A DNA stretch of 64,000 bases, taken from Elephas maximus indicus. Lineage: Eukaryota; Chordata; Mammalia; Proboscidea; Elephantidae. Below the pieces are notes generated by a model. That model was not told the origin of the DNA, made no database searches, and worked only from the letters and a program-made list of their open reading frames with translations. Of this stretch, positions 58,421-64,000 are shown piece by piece. The first letter of the stretch is position 1. Each line of letters opens with the position of its first letter. The translations under genes were made by a program, and so were the position numbers. Location: contig NC_064827.1 of the NCBI RefSeq assembly GCF_024166365.1, forward strand, positions 46,280,635 through 46,344,634, in the 5' to 3' direction.

Positions 58421-58789
58421 CCAAAGAAAATCGCAAATGCTGAGACTTCCTAACGTTGTCTAAAACATGGAAGGGTCCCAGCCTTCTCTGAGACACTGTT
58501 CTCAGAAAAAAGCAAGCAGTGGCGCGGCTCCCGGGCTTCAGGTGCGCGCTCGGATGGAAAACCCGGGCCCCGGAGTAAGCGCCCTCCCAAGGGTGCCAGG
58601 CATTGGAACCAGGGAAGGATCCCTCCTGCTTCTTCGGCGGAGAAAAGAAAGCCCATAAGGGACCTTCTCCTGACGGACTCGTTAGGGAGCTCTGCGTTGC
58701 TCCGGAGACAAAGGCAGGCTCTGGAAGGCGGCTCGGTTCTTTTAAAAATGGAGCACCCGCTTCTTCAGAACATTACATCCAATTATCAT
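58421..58789. other. Downstream shore of the CpG island
   Basis: GC-moderate unique sequence with scattered CpG. No gene is supported; short open frames lack domains. Confidence 0.4.
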
Positions 58790-59029
58790 CTCTCTTTTAT
58801 GTCTCAAAAGAGATTGACTCAAGACGCAACTTAATCTTGTAGATTGGGTCCTGTCTCATTAACATGACTGCCTGTAATCCTGCCTCAACATTCTAACCCA
58901 AAAAAGGATTTACAACACATAAGGAAATCACATCAGATAGCACAACAGTGCACAGTCACGCAATGCTGGGAATTATGGCCTCACCAAGTTGACACACATT
59001 TTGGGAAGACATAATTCAATCCATAACAA
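58790..59029 (-). repeat. LTR fragment, same family as 6582-7092
   Basis: Shares 'ctcaaaagagattg', 'aatcttgtagattg', 'ggatttacaacaca' and the end 'cataattcaatccataaca' with the LTR at 6.6-7.1 kb. Confidence 0.7.
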
Positions 59030-59449
59030 ATTGGTACTTAAATATTATGGCTCCCTCATCACTAATGAATATTTACATACAAAGCCAAAAAAATCCCTGT
59101 GTATGTGGTATTTGTAAATGTTTGTAACTGTATGGCTAAGAATGAAAGGATACTATCAAACTGTTAACATTAGTTCCCTGTAAAGGGGGGTGGGATGGGA
59201 ATGGAGTCATGAAGAAATGTTTTAAGAGAGCCTTCTTAATTTTTAGTCTTTATATATTTATGTAAATTTAAATTTTATAACAAATACTTCTATACTTTTA
59301 TGAAAACTAAGTTTTTATAAAAACAGGAACAATTTTGGTTTGTTCTAAATTTGGTTTGGTTTACCTAAATCTATAAATTTAAAAGGTTCACAATAAAATT
59401 ATCATAGGATACTATTTGAAACAAGCTGATTCTCTGATTCTTAAAGGAA
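59030..59449. other. Intergenic AT-rich sequence
   Basis: About 420 bases, AT-rich. Possibly an old L1 tail; not assigned. Confidence 0.35.
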
Positions 59450-60660
59450 GATAATATTGCAAGATTAGCCAGGGAAATTCTAAAAAATTCTGGAAAAAAA
59501 ATTAACAAGGCAACAATAGCCCTAACAATTACTAAACTATATCACAAAGCTTTATTATTTAAAACAATTTGGTACTGGTATATGAATAAGCAGACAAATC
59601 AATGGATCAAAAGAGAAAGTCCAGAAATAGACCTAAATATCTAAGAATTTAGTGTACCACAAAGTTGGTATAGACTATATAGACTATTCTTTAAAAAGAT
59701 ATTGTGAAACTGGGAAGCCTTTTAGGGAAAAAATAAGTCGGATATCTACCTGGCTTCTTACAACAAAATTAATCAAATGAATCAAATATTAAAACATTTT
59801 AAAATTAAACTATAGGAGAAAACATGGAATAAGATGCTTTATAGTCTTGGAGTGGCATAGACATTTTAAAACAAAATGCAAACCCTGAAAGCTATAAAAT
59901 AGGACTGATTAATGTAGCTACATAAAGATGTACTTTTTTCTATAGTGCAAAAAAAAATTGCATAATCAAAGTCCAAAGACAAAGGACAAACAGAAAACTA
60001 TTTGCAACAGATTAAAAGTCTAGGTTCCTTACATACAGAGTTCCTGAAAATCAGTAAGACCGACAACAACCATATACAAAAATAAGCAAAGAATACAAAC
60101 AGACTATTCATAGGAGAAAAAAATCCTGTTGCCTATAGAGACCCTATAGAACAGAACAGAACTGCCCCATAGGGTTTCCAAGGAGTGGCTGGTGGATTCC
60201 AACTGCTGACTTTTTGGTTAGCAGCCAAGCTCTTAACCACTATACCACCAGGTCTACATTCATAGAAAAGGACATACAAATGGCTCATGAACATATGAAA
60301 AGATTTTCAATCTACCTCATACAAAAAGAAGTGCAAAGCACAACACAACTATCGGATCGGAAAAGATGCAAAAGTTTTATACCACACCATGTTGGCAAGA
60401 GTTTGGAAATAAATAGCCACTCTCATTCATTGCTACTGGGGGTAGAAATTAGTACAGATTTTTTACAATATTGCAAGTACAAATACCCTTATACTCAGTG
60501 ATTCCACTTTTAGGATTTTATCATAGGGATATACACAAGTGTAAAATCATATATGTGTTAGTAAACAATCCAAAACAAACTCAGCATCCATCAGTAGAAG
60601 ACTAGCTAAATAAATTGGAGTACATCCATACAATGGAATCTATGCAGTTGTCAAAAAACA
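59450..60660 (+). repeat. Old LINE-1 ORF2 region, split by an AfroSINE
   Basis: Decayed L1 ORF2 sequence ('aacaatttggtactggtata', 'aatcaatggatcaaaagaga', 'aactatttgcaacagattaa', 'gacatacaaatggctcatga'). There is no usable frame. It is interrupted at about 60122-60257. Confidence 0.8.
60122..60257 (-). repeat. AfroSINE inside old LINE-1
   Basis: Reverse copy with 'aactgccccatagggtttcc' and 'gctcttaaccactataccac'. A possible 8-bp target duplication ATTCATAG lies at 60106-60113 and 60258-60265. Confidence 0.88.
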
Positions 60661-61370
60661 AAAACAGAGAGGGAGACACAAATGAAAAGAATGAGGCGGC
60701 TTCTGCCTGTACTATAACCATAACTGGTCCCAGACTTGCCCTCCCTCAGTAAAGAACTAGAAAACGAGACAAATATATGAAACAACTGTTTTCAGACACT
60801 GAACAATTGGCAGCACGAAACTGTGATCCCTGAGAGAAAAAAAAAAAAAAGGCAAGGGAACCCTACGATCACTCCATCTTTCTACCTGGAGACACTTTCT
60901 GGACAATGGCACGAGAGTGAATTCAAACAGAGCATGGTAGTCTCACTAAGTTGAAGGAACAGTGAGTTGGCTGGAAGTTGCAGAGCAGAGCAGAGTGTCA
61001 GAGAAGAGGGACCTGTGCATACAAAGTATTTCCGGAAATCTGCATACGAGTCTCCCAGAGTTGGCTGCTGATTACTAAATTGTGTGTGAATAGGGTGAAA
61101 CTCTACAAGGCCAGGCAAAATGCAGTTTTCAGAGCTCACACAGAGCTGGAAGACATTCCAGCTCTGATCAGCACTGCATGATGAATACATGGGTAAATAA
61201 GAAAGAATTTCTGCTTGTTTTTCAGTTCTTTTAAAATAAAATCGACGTTTAAAGCAAAAAAAAAAAAGTGGAAGCATAATGTTGTAAAGTTCTTACATTG
61301 TATATGAAGTTGTATAATACCATCTGAAGATACACTGACATTTTAAAGACGCATGTTGTAAACCCTAGAG
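60661..61370. other. Intergenic unique sequence
   Basis: Contains A-runs at 60838-60851 and 61256-61267. The open frame at 60882-61277 (minus strand) has no recognisable domain. Confidence 0.4.
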
Positions 61371-61680
61371 CAGGGGTCAGCAAAGAGTTTCTGTAAAGGA
61401 CCAAACCAAAAAAACCAAACCCAGTGCCATCGAGTTGATTCTGACCTCATAGCGACCGTCTAAGACAGAGTAGAACTGCCCCATAGAGTTTCCAAGGAGC
61501 GCCTGGTGACAGAGTAGAACTGCCCCAGAGAGTTTCCAAGGAGTGCCTGGTGAATTCGAACTGCCGAACCTTTTGGTTAGCAGCCATAGCACTTAACCAC
61601 TACGCCACCAGGGTTTCCCTGTAAAGGACCAGATAGTAAATATTTTAGTCAAAGTTTTATCCTTAAAATGTTCACTAAAA
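61371..61680. repeat. hAT-Charlie-type element end, split by an AfroSINE
   Basis: 'caggggtcagcaaagagttt' and 'ctgtaaaggacc' before the SINE, and 'ggaccagatagtaaatattt' after it, form one end of a known mammalian hAT family. The same family is represented at 15.3 kb. Confidence 0.75.
61404..61618 (-). repeat. AfroSINE with an internal 44-bp tandem duplication
   Basis: Reverse copy with target duplication CTGTAAAGGACCA at 61391-61403 and 61619-61631. Inside it, 61464-61507 is repeated at 61508-61551 with two mismatches ('gacagagtagaactgcccca' starts each unit). Confidence 0.95.
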
Positions 61681-62912
61681 TGTTGCACATAGTGAAAAAA
61701 AAGGAAATTGCCTAAAGGTTCTACTTGAGAGAACCTTGTAAACTCTGTGGCAGCATTAGATAGACCATCATGTGAGACTTCAGAAAATGCTCACCAGGTA
61801 ATGTTAAATTTAAAAAAAAGGAGGAGGCAAAATTGAATACAATATTATACGAATTATATAAATATACATATGCACAAGAAAGAAAAACAACAGAATGTTA
61901 ACAGTGCTGGTCTTTAGGAGGGAGAGGTCTTGGGTTACTATAATTATGTTCTTTACATATTTCTGTATTTTCCTAATATTCTACATCAAACATTACTTTG
62001 ATAATTTTAAAAAATATGATAAATGTTAGGAAAAATGAAAATAGACAAATGGAATGACTCTAACAAGATTAGGTTTAATAGGCCTTCATATAAAGCTCTG
62101 AAACTTTGTTTCAAAAAAAAAAATTACAGAGGAAGATGTGACTTAGCAGAAACAGAGTCAAGAATTTTTCTTTATTATTAACCCCAAGTAAGTTACCTGG
62201 GCAGTATGGATGCCTAGAGTAAGTGCACGAACAGATTTCATTAGGAGAGGGCACGTAGAAGAAGAAAGTAATGGAGCCCCTCTGTTCTGTGCCACCTAGC
62301 GCAGAGCTGGAGCACTGATCAGTCTGGGACCCCACAGCGTGAGAAGGATCAAGATATACTGGTGTGTGTCCAGCAGGGTTGACCAAGATAAGGAAGAGTC
62401 TAGAAACTTTAGTGTGTGAGGAGCAGCTGAGGTGTTGGAGGGAGTCGCTGAGGCAGGAGAGTAACAGATAAATGGAAAGTATTCAGTCTTAGGAAGGGCT
62501 GTCTTAGGGCAGAGGAGTTGGTCATGTATCTGCATGACCCTAGAGAGAAGAACTGGAACTATAGGAGGAAGCTATAGAAGGAAGATTTCAGCTCCCTCTA
62601 AGGTAAAACCTGTCCAAGGTGAAATGTCTGACTCATAAGGTCTGAGTTGTCCATGTGCATAGGTGTATAAGCAGAGTCTGCATCTGGGATATTAAGAGAA
62701 AGGGAAAGATAGAAGGAAGAACAGGAGAGTGATATGAAACAGAAATAGAAAGGCAAAAAAAGAGGCAGGGGGGAAGAAAGGAAAACGAAAGACAAGGCAG
62801 AGGAGAGCAGTTTTAAGATAGAAGAGCAGTTTTAATATAGAAGGTGAGTTAAGGCATACACCGTGGGATCTGACCTACCTTTTCAAGTCTTCATTAGCGA
62901 TATCCTGAATTG
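61681..62912. other. Intergenic unique sequence
   Basis: About 1.2 kb, AT-rich then purine-rich (62.69-62.83 kb is strongly A/G biased on the + strand). No gene seen. Confidence 0.4.
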
Positions 62913-62925
62913 CCAGCAGATGGCG
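62913..62925 (+). promoter_or_regulatory. Candidate CTCF binding site
   Basis: CCAGCAGATGGCG matches the CTCF core consensus CCASYAGRKGGCR at every position. It lies in intergenic sequence about 5 kb beyond the ZBTB5 promoter. Occupancy cannot be inferred from sequence. Confidence 0.5.
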
Positions 62926-63245
62926 ATATCACCCCAGGAAAGGACTACTCTGCCTCTCCCCCCGACCCCCCGCCCCGCCAAAATCGTTTTCCTCTGAAAA
63001 ATGATAGGAACAAAGAACACCGAAGTGTCTAAGTTCCCAAGTCAAATTTTCAAACAAACATTTTGTAAAAATTCTGCCCATATTCCATGGTTTTGTATAC
63101 TCAAGCTTTAACTGGAATTTCCTCACTGGCAATGGGTTTGGTTTACCTTACTAATCTAGAGGAGACCCCCCATAGATTTTTGCATTTTGGATCACTGGCT
63201 AAATAGAGCTCCCTCCACCCTGCCTCAACCCTGCCTCAACCCGGT

Positions 63246-63311
63246 TATGTATGCATATATATGTGTATGTGTGTGTATATATATATATGTATATATGGTG
63301 TATGTGTTTTA
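63246..63311. repeat. TA/TG-rich microsatellite
   Basis: Alternating purine-pyrimidine tract of TATG, TG and TA units, including 'gtgtgtgtatatatatatat'. Probably length-variable. Confidence 0.85.
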
Positions 63312-63585
63312 ATGATTGTTAAACAATAAAGTGGTATACCACAATTCCCTCGTCAGCTACCTCACCATTAATTCTTTCCTTCCTCTGATCGAATCTGTCA
63401 TTTTGAAATCCTGCCTGTGGTAATTCTGGAATCTTTGCTCTCAGTAGGTGTGTGGTACTTTTCACTCTTCCACCCATCTACAAAGCAGCCAATTCTGAGA
63501 GCTTTCACAAACTTGCTCTGACTGACAAAGATGTGCTTTAAAAGGGGAACAACATGGCGCTGGGTGTTTTTGTTTAACATGGTAC

Positions 63586-63744
63586 AACCAAACCCATTGC
63601 CATACAGTTGATTCTCACTAATAGCGACCCTATAGAACAGAGTAGAACTGCCCCACAGGGTCTCTAAGGAGCGGCAGGTGGATTCAAACTGCTGACCTTT
63701 TGCTTAGCAGCCAAGCTCTTAAGCACTGCCACCACCAGGGCTCC
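63586..63744 (-). repeat. AfroSINE
   Basis: Reverse copy: 'caaacccattgccatacagt', 'aactgctgaccttttgctta', 'gccaccaccagggctcc'. Confidence 0.92.
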
Positions 63745-63755
63745 ATATTGTACAA

Positions 63756-63889
63756 CAGTGGTTCCCAAACCCTAAATGCACAGGAGTCACCTGTGCAATC
63801 TTGTTAAAGTGCAGATTAATTCTGCGTTTCTAACAAGCTTCCAGGTGATGCAAATGCTGCTGGTCTATGAGCCACACTTTGAGTAGCAA
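63756..63889 (+). repeat. MER5A-type hAT element
   Basis: Starts 'cagtggttcccaaaccctaa' and has 'aggtgatgcaaatgctgctg' and 'gccacactttgagtagcaag', the MER5A order. Confidence 0.85.
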
Positions 63890-64000
63890 GGCCATAGACC
63901 GCGACCCTATATAAGGAGAGGCCAGGGCACTTCTCTCAAGAATGACATTTGACTTTGTGTAGCCACTCCCGCCTCTTTGTCATCCCATAACTATGATTTA

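Noticed and set aside
63246-63311. CRISPR or other organised repeat array
   Set aside because: Simple TA/TG microsatellite without spacers; eukaryotic nuclear DNA.

Overview
The window is nuclear DNA from a placental mammal, almost certainly an afrotherian and probably a paenungulate such as an elephant or manatee. Two kinds of evidence support this. Two protein-coding genes match single-copy mammalian loci by exon structure and residue pattern. About sixteen copies of a tRNA-derived SINE have the AfroSINE layout, and three fragments of an RTE-type LINE share its 3' end. The rest of the repeat load (MIR, L2, MER5/hAT, MaLR and ERV-L LTRs, L1) is ordinary for mammals. There are no bacterial-style operons, CRISPR arrays or phage genes.

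Layout: positions 1-17.5 kb are intergenic and hold a young L1 3' end, older L1/L2/MIR, LTRs and AfroSINEs, with no gene I can support. GRHPR (glyoxylate/hydroxypyruvate reductase) follows on the + strand, with its ATG at 17800 in a CpG island and its stop at 30913-30915. Nine coding exons join into a 328-codon frame, all with GT-AG junctions. From about 31.99 to 57.5 kb lies ZBTB5 on the - strand, tail to tail with GRHPR. Its whole 676-codon frame sits in one exon (34601-36635), with a 3' UTR of about 2.6 kb and one ~20.7 kb intron reaching a noncoding first exon in a second CpG island. Positions 58.4-64 kb are intergenic beyond the ZBTB5 promoter and contain old L1, AfroSINE and MER5.

The two genes have unrelated roles. 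GRHPR is a metabolic enzyme that removes glyoxylate and hydroxypyruvate. ZBTB5 is a BTB/zinc-finger transcriptional regulator. They share only a short gap between their 3' ends.

I found no previously undescribed biological system. The most unusual items are small structural events: a 45-bp near-gapless perfect palindrome in the ZBTB5 intron, two smaller inverted duplications, a 61-bp tandem duplication, an AfroSINE with an internal 44-bp duplication, an AfroSINE in the ZBTB5 3' UTR, and a decayed ERV-L provirus whose 3' LTR was split by a later L1. Coordinates of old repeats are approximate because no library search could be run.
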